Shown: positions 19,140 through 29,220 of the stretch, in pieces | Layout: each line of letters opens with the position of its first letter | How positions within the stretch are numbered: position 1 is the first letter of the stretch | Position numbers and translations under genes: made by a program | From: an uncultured Maribacter sp. | Lineage (GTDB): Bacteria; Bacteroidota; Bacteroidia; Flavobacteriales; Flavobacteriaceae | Assembly (NCBI RefSeq): GCF_947500985.1 | Contig: NZ_CANMTX010000002.1 | Coordinates: forward strand, 434,001 to 498,000 | Reading direction: 5' to 3' | DNA length: 64,000 nucleotides | The notes under the pieces: generated by a model | The model's input: only the letters and a program-made list of their open reading frames with translations | The model's database searches: none | What the model was told of the DNA's origin: nothing

Positions 19140-20645
19140 TTACATGGTAAACCAATCTGTTACTTCTTCAATAATCTTCTGGTCACCGTTATTTTTAAAA
19201 TCAAATTCATTGCTTTTTGGGTTGTAGACGTAATCTTCGCCCCATTCTTTAAAATTTTGTGCAACTTGATTTACTGCGTCACAGATATATACTAGGTCTT
19301 TGTTAGAAGTAATTGGGTGTAGTGATAAGCGAACCCAACCTGGTTTATCTGTTAAATTACTATTCTCAATATCTTTGGTCATAGTAGTAGACGAGTTCGT
19401 ATCCATGCTAAATAAATAATGGCAATAGGTACTTGCGCATGACCAGCCTCCTCTAACTTGAACGCCAAATCTGTCATTTAATAAACGAACTACTAAGTTG
19501 TAATGCGCCCCTTTTATTCCAAAGGAAATAACACCTATACGTTTTGCGTCATTTTCTCCTAAGACAAACAATCCATCAATTTTATTAAAAGCTGTAAAGC
19601 ATTGCGCTAATAATTCTTCTTCGCGTTTTTCAATGTTGGTAGTTCCCATTTTTTCTTTAAGACGTATAACAAGCGCTGTACGCATTACTTGAAGAAAACC
19701 TGGAGTTCCACCATCTTCTTTAGTTTCTATGTCTGTATGGTAGCTGTATGCGCCCCATGGATCGGTCCATTTTACATTTCCACCACCGGGTACATCAGGG
19801 CAATCTGTATTGTAAAGATTTTTATTAAAAACTAAAACTCCACATGTACCAGGACCTCCTAAAAATTTATGTGGCGAAAATAGAACGGCATCTAAGTTTG
19901 CTTCTGGGTCTTTAGGGTGCATATCTATTTCTACGTATGGCGCAGAAGCAGCAAAGTCCATAATACAAATTCCTTTGTTTTGGTGCATTACTTTTGCGAG
20001 TTCATGGTATCTAGAAATAATTCCCGTAACATTAGAACAGGCTGTAAAAGCTCCTATTTTTTGAGGTCTATCTGCGAATTTTTCAACCTCAGCTCTTAAT
20101 TTTTCAGGACAAATAAGGTTATTTTCATCGCAAGGTACAATCACTACATCTGCAATAGTTTCCATCCAAGGGACTTGGTTAGAATGGTGTTCCATGTGAG
20201 AAATAAAAACAACAGGGCGTTCATGCTCTGGTAACTTTATGTTGTTTTTGATAGCGTCTGGCCACCTTAGTCCCATAATACGCTGAAGTCTAGAAAGTAC
20301 TCCCGTCATACCTGTACCAGCGGTCACCAATACATCGTTTTCATTTGCATTTACATGCTTTTTAATTATTTCTCTTGCATGTCTGTAAGCATAGGTAGAG
20401 GCTTTTCCTGTTTCGCTTGAGAATGAATGCGTATTGGCAATCATCGGACCAATTTTGTTTCTCATCGTATCTTCAATGGGACCATATAATCTACCACTAG
20501 CGATCCAGTCCGCATAAAGCAGATTTTGAGTGCCATAAACCGTCTCAAATACCGCATTTTCACCTACTACGTGAGATTTAAATTTAGCGAAATGATGTTC
20601 AAGAGAAGATTGCTTTGCGCCTTTTACAGAGTTGGCTGAAGTCAT
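19140..20645 (-). CDS. Aminotransferase class V-fold PLP-dependent enzyme
   Basis: Cysteine desulfurase-like fold; PLP Lys in FSPHKFLGGPGTCGVL. Confidence 0.88.
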   Translation of the reverse strand: MTSANSVKGAKQSSLEHHFAKFKSHVVGENAVFETVYGTQNLLYADWIASGRLYGPIEDTMRNKIGPMIANTHSFSSETGKASTYAYRHAREIIKKHVNANENDVLVTAGTGMTGVLSRLQRIMGLRWPDAIKNNIKLPEHERPVVFISHMEHHSNQVPWMETIADVVIVPCDENNLICPEKLRAEVEKFADRPQKIGAFTACSNVTGIISRYHELAKVMHQNKGICIMDFAASAPYVEIDMHPKDPEANLDAVLFSPHKFLGGPGTCGVLVFNKNLYNTDCPDVPGGGNVKWTDPWGAYSYHTDIETKEDGGTPGFLQVMRTALVIRLKEKMGTTNIEKREEELLAQCFTAFNKIDGLFVLGENDAKRIGVISFGIKGAHYNLVVRLLNDRFGVQVRGGWSCASTYCHYLFSMDTNSSTTMTKDIENSNLTDKPGWVRLSLHPITSNKDLVYICDAVNQVAQNFKEWGEDYVYNPKSNEFDFKNNGDQKIIEEVTDWFTM

Positions 20646-20872
20646 AATAAAAGTATTTAAATGAAAACTGAGGCGAAAGATACTAAGGGTAGTACAATTA
20701 CATTGGCTAAGTCAGCATTTTTTTGCCTTTCTTAAGAGTATAAATATGCTGGTTTCGAATTGTATAATTATATAAATCAATAAAGAGATAGACATTTTTA
20801 AAAGGTAAAAATCATCGCCAAACTTTTTCAATATCTTTGGTAAACACTATAAGTTGTTTTATAATATAAAAT

Positions 20873-21352
20873 ATGTCAAACTATTTAATTACCATAAACG
20901 CAGAAGAACTACACTTTAATAGTAGCGATGTCGATTCTTTAGATAGCATTAAAGTGAATGCAAAAAACCTTCATGTTTTAGATAATAATACTGCTTTTGA
21001 GGTGGAGATAGTGCATTCCGATTTTATGAACAAGACGATGACATTGTCCATCAACGGAAATATTTACGAAGTTAAACTAGAAGATGAATACGATCAACAG
21101 GTCAAAAAAATGGGATTGTTAGCAGTAACAACTCAAAAGTTAAACGAGGTGAAAGCTCCAATGCCCGGATTAATTGTTGATGTAATGGTTAAGGTAGGTC
21201 AAGAGATTGTAGAGGGTACTCCCTTAATAGTTTTGTCTGCAATGAAAATGGAAAATATTATTCTTGCCCAAGGAGAGGGAGTTATTAAATCTATTGAGAT
21301 TAAGAAAGACGACGCTGTAGAAAAAGGACAAGTGATTATTGAAATGGAATAG
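20873..21352 (+). CDS. Biotin carboxyl carrier domain protein of acyl-CoA carboxylase
   Basis: C-terminal biotinyl domain with VLSAMKMENIILA. Confidence 0.93.
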   Translation: MSNYLITINAEELHFNSSDVDSLDSIKVNAKNLHVLDNNTAFEVEIVHSDFMNKTMTLSINGNIYEVKLEDEYDQQVKKMGLLAVTTQKLNEVKAPMPGLIVDVMVKVGQEIVEGTPLIVLSAMKMENIILAQGEGVIKSIEIKKDDAVEKGQVIIEME

Positions 21353-21535
21353 TAAATAACAGGATAACTGTGATTGGAGAAAGAGTAAATTACTTAGGAT
21401 GAGACCTTTGATACACGCTTAAGAGAAAAATCTTATAATATTGAGGTCCGCCCAATCCTGCGGGCGAGCATGCCTCAGAAAATTAAACCCTCAATGAGGG
21501 ATTAAATCTCGATTATCGAATAAATTAAGTTTTTA

Positions 21536-23008
21536 ATGAAGAAAATACTTATAGCCAACCGCAGCGAAATAGCTTTAAGAATAATGAAAACTGCCCAGAA
21601 AATGGGTATAAAAACTGTTGCTGTTTATTCAGAAGCCGATCGTCATTCGCCACACGTTAAGTTTGCCGATGAAGCAGTTTTATTAGGACCTGCACCATCA
21701 TCAGAATCTTATCTGGTAATGGAAAAAGTTATAAATGCAGCAAAGGTTACCGGTGCAGAGGGTATTCACCCAGGTTACGGATTTTTAAGTGAAAATGCAG
21801 TGTTCGCCCAAATGGTGGAGGATAATGGTATTACTTTTATCGGCCCTAAGCCACACGCTATTAAAGTGATGGGAAATAAATTGGCAGCCAAAGAAGCGGT
21901 TCGTGATTATGATATTCCAATGGTGCCAGGTATTGAAGAGGCTATAACCGATGTCGAATTAGCTGAAAAGGTAGCTAAGCAAATAGGATTCCCGATTTTA
22001 ATAAAAGCTTCTGCAGGTGGTGGTGGTAAGGGAATGCGTGTTGTTGAAAACTTGCCAGATTTACCAGAGCAAATGCAACGAGCTATTAGTGAGGCACAAG
22101 CTGCTTTTGGCGATGGTTCTGTTTTTATAGAAAAGTATGTCGGTTCGCCTAGGCATATAGAAATTCAAATACTAGCTGATACGCATGGTAATATGGTTCA
22201 TTTATTTGAACGTGAATGTAGTGTTCAAAGAAGACATCAAAAAGTAGTTGAAGAAGCTCCGTCAGCAGTTCTTACTCCAGAAATTAGAAAAGCCATGGGT
22301 GAAGCTGCAATCAAAGTAGCGAAAGCATGTGACTATGTAGGGGCGGGTACGGTTGAGTTCTTACTTGATGAAAATAAGAATTTCTACTTCTTAGAAATGA
22401 ATACTAGACTACAAGTGGAACACCCGGTTTCAGAGTTGATATCAGGTATCGATTTAGTAGAACAACAAATAAAAGTAGCTCGTGGCGAAAAATTGGCTTT
22501 TACCCAAGAGGATTTGAAAATAACAGGTCATGCGCTTGAAGTACGTGTATATGCAGAAGATCCGTTGGTTAACTTTATGCCGAGTATCGGTACGTTATCT
22601 ACTTATAAAACTCCCGTTGGTGAGGGTATTCGTGTTGATGATGGTTTTGAGGAAGGTATGGAGGTTCCTATTTATTATGACCCCATGATTTCTAAGTTGA
22701 TCACCTATGGAAAAAATAGGGAAGAAGCCATACAGTTAATGATAAAGGCAATTGATGGTTATAAAGTTGAAGGTGTTGCAACAACCTTGTCTTTTGGTAA
22801 ATTTGTATGTGAGCATGAAGCTTTTACATCAGGAAATTTTGATACTCATTTTGTCAAAAACTACTATTCTCCAGAACATTTAGAAAAGCAGTATGCCGAA
22901 GATAGAAGAATAGCAGCTTTAGTAGCTTTAAAGTTGTATTTAGAAAATGATAAAATAGTAAAAATTCCGGTTAAGGTTTCTTCGAATTGGCAGAAGAGTA
23001 GAACTTAG
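21536..23008 (+). CDS. Acetyl/propionyl-CoA carboxylase biotin carboxylase subunit
   Basis: ATP-grasp biotin carboxylase: MKKILIANRSEIALRIMKTAQKMGIKTVAVYSEADRHSPHV, KASAGGGGKGMRVV, EMNTRLQVEHPVSE. Confidence 0.95.
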   Translation: MKKILIANRSEIALRIMKTAQKMGIKTVAVYSEADRHSPHVKFADEAVLLGPAPSSESYLVMEKVINAAKVTGAEGIHPGYGFLSENAVFAQMVEDNGITFIGPKPHAIKVMGNKLAAKEAVRDYDIPMVPGIEEAITDVELAEKVAKQIGFPILIKASAGGGGKGMRVVENLPDLPEQMQRAISEAQAAFGDGSVFIEKYVGSPRHIEIQILADTHGNMVHLFERECSVQRRHQKVVEEAPSAVLTPEIRKAMGEAAIKVAKACDYVGAGTVEFLLDENKNFYFLEMNTRLQVEHPVSELISGIDLVEQQIKVARGEKLAFTQEDLKITGHALEVRVYAEDPLVNFMPSIGTLSTYKTPVGEGIRVDDGFEEGMEVPIYYDPMISKLITYGKNREEAIQLMIKAIDGYKVEGVATTLSFGKFVCEHEAFTSGNFDTHFVKNYYSPEHLEKQYAEDRRIAALVALKLYLENDKIVKIPVKVSSNWQKSRT

Positions 23009-23035
23009 AATTCCAAATTGATTTGAAAAATTAGA

Positions 23036-24577
23036 ATGAAAGATAATAAACAAATACTAGCAGAGAAACTGGCATTGGCTAAATTAGGTGGTGGTCAAGA
23101 ACGTATTGATAAACAGCACGTCAAAGGAAAGTTAACTGCTCGTGAACGTGTTCATTTTTTGTTAGATGAGGGCTCATTTGAAGAAATGGGCGCTTTGGTA
23201 ACTCATCGTACTAAAGATTTTGGTATGGAAAAACAAGTTTTCTATGGGGACGGAGTGGTAACAGGTTACGGAACTATTAACGGAAGACAAGTTTGCGTTT
23301 TTGCACAAGATTTCACGGTTTTTGGTGGTGCGTTATCTGAAACCCATGCCGAAAAAATCTGTAAAATAATGGATATGGCTATGAAAATAGGCGTGCCTAT
23401 GATTGGTTTAAATGATAGTGGAGGAGCTCGAATTCAAGAAGGGGTTCGTTCATTAGGCGGCTACGCCGATATTTTTCATAAAAATGTAATGGCATCGGGA
23501 GTAATTCCTCAGATTTCTGCCATAATGGGACCATGTGCCGGTGGTGCGGTTTACTCACCTGCAATGACCGATTTCACTTTAATGGTAGAGAATTCTAGTT
23601 ACATGTTTGTTACAGGACCGAATGTGGTAAAAACGGTAACCAATGAAGAGGTAACCTCAGAAGAATTGGGTGGTGCGTTAACACATGCTACAAAATCTGG
23701 AGTAACACATTTGACGGCTGCGAATGATATTCAATGTATCAATCAGATTAAGCAGATGATTAGCTATATGCCTCAAAACTGTGAAGATAAGCCGATAGAC
23801 TTGCGATTTGAGCTTGGTAATGAGGTGCGTGATGTATTAGAGGATATCGTTCCTGAGAATACAAATCAACCTTACGATATGCGTCATGTAATCAACGGAA
23901 TTATCGATCAAGATACGTTCTTCGAAATACATGCGGCTTATGCAGATAACATCGTTGTAGGTTTTGCAAGATTAGGTGGTAAAAGCATTGGTATTGTTGC
24001 CAATCAGCCTATAAATCTTGCAGGTGTTTTAGATGTTGATAGTTCAAAAAAGGCAGCACGTTTTACTCGTTTTTGTGATTGTTTCAATATTCCCCTTTTA
24101 GTATTGGTAGATGTACCAGGGTTTTTACCGGGTACAGATCAAGAATGGAACGGGATTATAACTAACGGTGCAAAGTTATTATATGCTTTAAGTGAAGCAA
24201 CGGTACCTAAAGTAACGGTTATTACAAGAAAAGCATACGGTGGTGCGTATGATGTAATGAACTCTAAACATATTGGAGCTGATTTAAATTACGCGTGGCC
24301 AGGTGCAGAAATTGCAGTAATGGGAGCAAAGGGAGCAAGTGAAATTATTTTTAAGAAAGAAATTAGTGCAGCTGATGATCCTGTGGCGAAATTGGCTGAA
24401 AAAGAAGCAGAATATGCAGAATTATTTGCAAACCCATATAGCGCAGCACAAAGAGGGTTTATAGATGAGGTTATTCTACCAAAAGACACTAGACGAAAAT
24501 TAATAAAAGCGTACACTATGCTAGAGAATAAAGTGGCTACTTTACCAAAGAAGAAGCATGGTAATATTCCGTTGTAA
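23036..24577 (+). CDS. Acyl-CoA carboxylase beta subunit (propionyl-CoA carboxylase-like)
   Basis: Carboxyltransferase domains: [62 protein letters not shown]. Confidence 0.95.
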   Translation: MKDNKQILAEKLALAKLGGGQERIDKQHVKGKLTARERVHFLLDEGSFEEMGALVTHRTKDFGMEKQVFYGDGVVTGYGTINGRQVCVFAQDFTVFGGALSETHAEKICKIMDMAMKIGVPMIGLNDSGGARIQEGVRSLGGYADIFHKNVMASGVIPQISAIMGPCAGGAVYSPAMTDFTLMVENSSYMFVTGPNVVKTVTNEEVTSEELGGALTHATKSGVTHLTAANDIQCINQIKQMISYMPQNCEDKPIDLRFELGNEVRDVLEDIVPENTNQPYDMRHVINGIIDQDTFFEIHAAYADNIVVGFARLGGKSIGIVANQPINLAGVLDVDSSKKAARFTRFCDCFNIPLLVLVDVPGFLPGTDQEWNGIITNGAKLLYALSEATVPKVTVITRKAYGGAYDVMNSKHIGADLNYAWPGAEIAVMGAKGASEIIFKKEISAADDPVAKLAEKEAEYAELFANPYSAAQRGFIDEVILPKDTRRKLIKAYTMLENKVATLPKKKHGNIPL

Positions 24578-24745
24578 GCACTCATAAAAAATAAATTTTA
24601 TTTATGAATTGCGAATTTTATACATCGTAGGTTTTTACTTAAAATCATTTTATAACGCTTAAAAAACAAGAGTTTGCAAACGTTACCCATAGGTATCGAT
24701 TTAATAAATGTTCAGAGTTAATATTGATAGAATAGATTTTCGTAT

Positions 24746-24949
24746 TTAATTCAAACCTGAGTTACTCACTTTAATTTCCTTAATCATATGTAATGGTTTA
24801 CCATAAGAGGTAAATCCGTTTAAAATAACCTCATAAGTTCCTTCTACATCTGAAGTGAAAAATTCAAAATTATAAGAGATGTCCTGATAATCTATATTAG
24901 GGTTCAGATATAAAATAAATTTATAAATTGTATGGGTTTTAGGTGTGTA
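24746..24949 (-). pseudogene. 3' remnant of a secreted/outer-membrane-associated protein gene
   Basis: Open frame with no usable start reading TPKTHTIYKFILYLNPNIDYQDISYNFEFFTSDVEGTYEVILNGFTSYGKPLHMIKEIKVSNSGLN*; in-frame TAG just upstream. Confidence 0.5.
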
Positions 24950-25100
24950 CTATTCCTGATTCATTACTTATCAGTATTTTATTACTATTTTTAACATAAA
25001 TACGTGTTAAAATTAATAAATTGAGTCAATACCCTAATAATACTAACTTCTGGAAAGGCATCACCAAATATTTATTGAACAAACTCCAACGGCAATTGCT

Positions 25101-27320
25101 ATGTTAGATACTAACATGGTGTATTTGGCAGTTTCAAAAAGATGGATAAAGGATTTCGTCTTTGAAGATGAGGATATTGTAGGAAGGTCACATTATGATA
25201 TTTTTCCAGAAATAGGGGACGACTGGAAAGAAAAAAATCAACTATGTTTAAAAGGGGCTATTGATATATGTGACGAGGCACCTTTTTATCGTAAAGATGG
25301 GTCCATTCAATGGATTTATTGGGATGTAAGACCTTGGTATAATGCTGAAGGAGAAATTGGCGGACTTTTAATGCATACTGGAGATATTACAGAGCAAAAG
25401 GAAAGGGAACTTGAGAAAAAACGTGCTGAATCTATTTTAAATGATACCAGCGAGATTGCACGTATATCAACCTGGGAGATAAACCTTTCTACTCAAGAAC
25501 TTTTATGGAATAAGATGGCTTATGAAATCTATGAAGTTGCAGATGATTTTAGACCAACAGTAGATGCTGCATTAGAATTTTTTAAATATGATGAAGATAG
25601 ACAAGCTGCTAAAGTTGCTATTCAAAATGCAATTGATTATGGTTCTGCTGTTGATATGGATGTAGAAATGCTTACTGCAAAGGGAAACAGTATTTGGGCG
25701 AAAATTACAGGTAAAGTAGAAAGTTTATCTGGAGTGCCAACAAGATTTTATGGAATTTTGCAAGATGTTAGTAATATTAGACTTACTGAGCAACGCCTTA
25801 ATAGAGCATATACAGAACTTGAGGCAATTTTTAATTCTAAATCTACCGCTATAATTACTACAGATAAAGACGGAATCATTAATCGCTTTAACAAAGGTGC
25901 CGAAAAATTGTTAGGGTACACCGCCGATGAAATTGTAGGTTTAGAAAAACCTGATATTTATCTTTTAAAAGAGGAGCGTGATAAATTTGAAAATGATATT
26001 ACCCTTTTATTCAGAGGAGATTCTTTTATAGCAGATGCTCAGTATAATTATCGTAATGAAAATATAAACGACACCAGACAATGGACGTTTCGCCGAAAAG
26101 ATGGTTCTATGTTTTCGACCCTCACTTCAATTACGGCAATTAATAGTAGTGAGGGTATAAATGACGGATTTATCTCAGTAGTGACCGACATATCAAAAAT
26201 AAAAGATGTCAAGAATGAATTGAGAAAGAAGAATGACTTATTGAATTTTGCTGAAAGACTTAGCCTAATAGGTCATTGGCAATGGAATACCGTTTTAGAT
26301 AGAGTGCAATGGTCAGAGAATCTTTATACGATTTTTGAGCTTGAAGAAAGTGTTACTGAATTACAATTTGATACGTATTTCAATTTTGTACATCCAGAAG
26401 ATAAAGATTTGGTAGCTGAATACTTTAAAAAGTCAGCTAATGACAAAAAATTCTACAGTTTTATCCATAAAATTATTACAGTTAATGGAGTTGTAAAAAC
26501 AATACATTTGGTTGGCAAGGCAATAGCGAATAAAAAAGGAGAAATTTTCGAAATGTTCGGTACTTGCCAAGATGTTACCGAATCGAAAGAAGAGGAACTA
26601 AAGCTTATAAGGGCTAAAGAAGAATTAGAAATTGTTGCCCAAAAGCTTGCGTATCAAAACAAGCAACTCGCTGATTTTACACATATTACTTCACATAATT
26701 TGAGAGCACCTGTTGCTAATTTAAACTCGTTAATGGAGATTTATAAGCTTTCAGATGATGATGAAGAACGCCTAGATATATTCAGTAAATTCGATACTGT
26801 AATTGATCGACTGACACTAACATTGAATACGTTGATAGAGGCATTAAAAACCAAAATCAGCGATGCTCAAGAAGAATTGGAAAGTGTAGATTTAAATGAA
26901 ATTTTTGAAGATACGATCCAAACACTAAGCGGTTCAATTCTAACTTCAGGTGCTGTTATAAAAGGAGATTTTAGAGAACTTTCAACTATTACCTATAATA
27001 GAATATATATGGATAGCATTTTTCTTAATTTAATTGGGAATGCCATAAAATATAAGGCAAAAGACAGGGCGCCTGAAATAATAGTAAAATCTAAGGTTAA
27101 GAATGGTAGAAATATCATTACATTTAAAGACAATGGCTTGGGTATTGACCTTGAAAGACACGGTCATAAATTATTTGGACTAAACAAGGTTTTTCACAGA
27201 CACCCAGATGCAAAAGGTGTTGGTTTGTTTTTGACAAAAACTCAAGTTGAAGCTATGGGTGGTACAATTACCGCAACAAGTGAAGTCAATGTTGGCACAA
27301 CTTTTACAATAATTTTTTAA
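25101..27320 (+). CDS. PAS-domain sensor histidine kinase (5' end possibly truncated)
   Basis: Multiple PAS/PAC repeats, H-box FTHITSHNLRAPVANLNSLM, HATPase LIGNAIKYKAKDRAPEI...GVGLFLTKTQVEAMGGTI. Confidence 0.9.
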   Translation: MLDTNMVYLAVSKRWIKDFVFEDEDIVGRSHYDIFPEIGDDWKEKNQLCLKGAIDICDEAPFYRKDGSIQWIYWDVRPWYNAEGEIGGLLMHTGDITEQKERELEKKRAESILNDTSEIARISTWEINLSTQELLWNKMAYEIYEVADDFRPTVDAALEFFKYDEDRQAAKVAIQNAIDYGSAVDMDVEMLTAKGNSIWAKITGKVESLSGVPTRFYGILQDVSNIRLTEQRLNRAYTELEAIFNSKSTAIITTDKDGIINRFNKGAEKLLGYTADEIVGLEKPDIYLLKEERDKFENDITLLFRGDSFIADAQYNYRNENINDTRQWTFRRKDGSMFSTLTSITAINSSEGINDGFISVVTDISKIKDVKNELRKKNDLLNFAERLSLIGHWQWNTVLDRVQWSENLYTIFELEESVTELQFDTYFNFVHPEDKDLVAEYFKKSANDKKFYSFIHKIITVNGVVKTIHLVGKAIANKKGEIFEMFGTCQDVTESKEEELKLIRAKEELEIVAQKLAYQNKQLADFTHITSHNLRAPVANLNSLMEIYKLSDDDEERLDIFSKFDTVIDRLTLTLNTLIEALKTKISDAQEELESVDLNEIFEDTIQTLSGSILTSGAVIKGDFRELSTITYNRIYMDSIFLNLIGNAIKYKAKDRAPEIIVKSKVKNGRNIITFKDNGLGIDLERHGHKLFGLNKVFHRHPDAKGVGLFLTKTQVEAMGGTITATSEVNVGTTFTIIF

Positions 27321-27331
27321 TTAAGCTTACT

Positions 27332-27748
27332 ATGAATAATGTTTTAAAAACATGTATTGTTGATGATGATTCCATTTACCGTTTTACAATGGTAAAAACA
27401 CTAGAATCAACGAAACTGCCTATGGAAATTATGGTGTTTCCAGATGGTGAAGAGGCTATTGATTTTATGCTTGATAATCTTGATCAAGATTCTGTTTTTC
27501 CAGATGTTATTTTCTTGGATATTGACATGCCAGTAATGGACGGATTTCAGTTCATGGAAGAATACGTAAAAATTAAACCTAGGGTAGGTAAAAAGATTAC
27601 TATATACATGGTGTCATCTTCTTTAGATCCTGTAGATATTGAAAGAGCAAAGAAAATAAGTGCTATTTCAGATTATATTGTAAAACCAATTGGATTAAAT
27701 AGATTAAAAACTATTATTGAAGACTTATTAGAAGAACGAAAAGATTAA
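27332..27748 (+). CDS. Single-domain response regulator
   Basis: REC domain: CIVDDDSIYRF, phospho-Asp VIFLDIDMPVMDG, VSSSLDPVD, VKPIGL. Confidence 0.93.
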   Translation: MNNVLKTCIVDDDSIYRFTMVKTLESTKLPMEIMVFPDGEEAIDFMLDNLDQDSVFPDVIFLDIDMPVMDGFQFMEEYVKIKPRVGKKITIYMVSSSLDPVDIERAKKISAISDYIVKPIGLNRLKTIIEDLLEERKD

Positions 27749-27796
27749 ATTATAAAGAGGTGTGTTATTGTTTTTAGGTCATTATACTATTGAATG

Positions 27797-27820
27797 GAGT
27801 TAAGCTAAACGGCTTAACTC
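27797..27820 (+). terminator. Hairpin GAGTTAAGC-N6-GCTTAACTC
   Basis: Stem-loop after response regulator followed by TAGTATTTTT. Confidence 0.6.
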
Positions 27821-27853
27821 TAGTATTTTTGGGTGAACCTAAAAATTAAAAAT

Positions 27854-28009
27854 ATGTCATTACTCACTATAATTTTAAATATATTATTACCACCATTAGC
27901 TGTTTTTCTAAAGCATGGTATTGGCACAACATTGTTAATTAGTATACTATTAACGATGTTAGCATGGCTACCAGGTGTAATTCATGCTTTTGTTGTAAAT
28001 CAAGAATAG
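27854..28009 (+). CDS. YqaE/Pmp3 family small membrane protein (51 aa)
   Basis: Hand translation MSLLTIILNILLPPLAVFLKHGIGTTLLISILLTMLAWLPGVIHAFVVNQE; PPLAVFL...LTMLAWLPGVIHAF is the Pmp3 signature. Confidence 0.9.
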   Translation: MSLLTIILNILLPPLAVFLKHGIGTTLLISILLTMLAWLPGVIHAFVVNQE

Positions 28010-28060
28010 CTATTATCACATATATAGTCTTGTCTTTTACTAATTTTAGTAAAACAAGTA

Positions 28061-28109
28061 AACCGCACTAATCATCAACATGTATTGATAGTTAGTGCGG
28101 TTTCTTTTT
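28061..28109 (+). terminator. Hairpin AACCGCACTAA...TTAGTGCGGTTTCTTTTT
   Basis: 11-bp stem plus T-rich tail. Confidence 0.75.
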
Positions 28110-28303
28110 ATAACTAGTCTTCTTCTATGTTTGGAAATCAGCTCCTTATTAACATTAATTATGATAATCTACCTACTTAACCATTCTTTTATATAATAAC
28201 TTTGGTGCGTTAGGTATACATTTCATATTGGACTATTATTTTTTCAAATCAATAAGTGTTTAATAGATATTTATCATCCATTTTAAATTTTATCCTTTAT
28301 AAT

Positions 28304-29113
28304 ATGAATAAGTTTTTAAGAATTGTTTTCGGAATTATTTTTTTATCGGTTGTTGGTTGTAAAGATGTTGATAAACGTGGCAATAGCGAAGGGCAGAGTG
28401 AACAATCTACGCAAGAGTTAGATAAGGAAAGCGCAGAGGTAATAGTACAAAATGCTATCAAAGCACACGGTGGAAGCCTATATGACAGTGCTAATTATGA
28501 ATTTGTGTTTAGAGATAAAGTATACATGTTTAATAATGGTGATGAATCTGCTTATCGTGTTAATTTTAAGGATAGTCTAGGCAATAGAATTGAAGATAAT
28601 TTTAAAAACGGTTCATTTAGTAGAACTATTAATGACAAAATAGTCGACCTCTCTGAAAAGGATATTTCAATACATAGTAATGCTTTAAATTCGGTTATCT
28701 ATTTTGCTACATTACCACATAAACTAAACGATAAGGCAGTTCATAAAGAAAATGTTGGTGAAACTGTTATTAAGGGTGAAGATTATGATGTTATAAGGGT
28801 CACTTTTGGTAAAGAAGGTGGTGGTAAAGACCACGATGATATTTTTATGTATTGGGTAAATAAAAAATCAAACTACATTAATTATCTAGCATACAGCTAT
28901 AGCACTAATGATGGTGGTGTACGTTTTAGAAGTGCGTATAACCCAAGAACTATAGATGGTATTCGTTTTCAAGATTATATTAATTGGGCAGCTCCCGTAG
29001 GTACTCAGTTAAAAGAACTTCCGGCCCTTTTCGAAAAAGAAGAGTTGAAAGAGTTGTCTAGAATAGAAACAGAAGATGTTCGTAGCCTTAATACCAGTGC
29101 AGTATTAGAATAG
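28304..29113 (+). CDS. Lipoprotein, DUF6503-like
   Basis: MNKFLRIVFGIIFLSVVGCKDVDK lipobox; ATG at 28304. Confidence 0.65.
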   Translation: MNKFLRIVFGIIFLSVVGCKDVDKRGNSEGQSEQSTQELDKESAEVIVQNAIKAHGGSLYDSANYEFVFRDKVYMFNNGDESAYRVNFKDSLGNRIEDNFKNGSFSRTINDKIVDLSEKDISIHSNALNSVIYFATLPHKLNDKAVHKENVGETVIKGEDYDVIRVTFGKEGGGKDHDDIFMYWVNKKSNYINYLAYSYSTNDGGVRFRSAYNPRTIDGIRFQDYINWAAPVGTQLKELPALFEKEELKELSRIETEDVRSLNTSAVLE

Positions 29114-29220
29114 GAACTTTTTAGAACACAATTTACTTATCGTATCTTTGAAAGACTGTGTTTGATACATTTTCAATGCACATTAAACGAACTTGTTTTT
29201 TTAATTAAACTCCGTCTTGT

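Noticed and set aside
23130-23158. GTTAACT-N15-CATTTT inside the carboxyltransferase gene
   Set aside because: Coding-region coincidence with incomplete -10-like half; other GTTAAC sites I checked (e.g. near 13255, 22568, 55139, 60010, 61741, 63473) had no CAT at the right spacing
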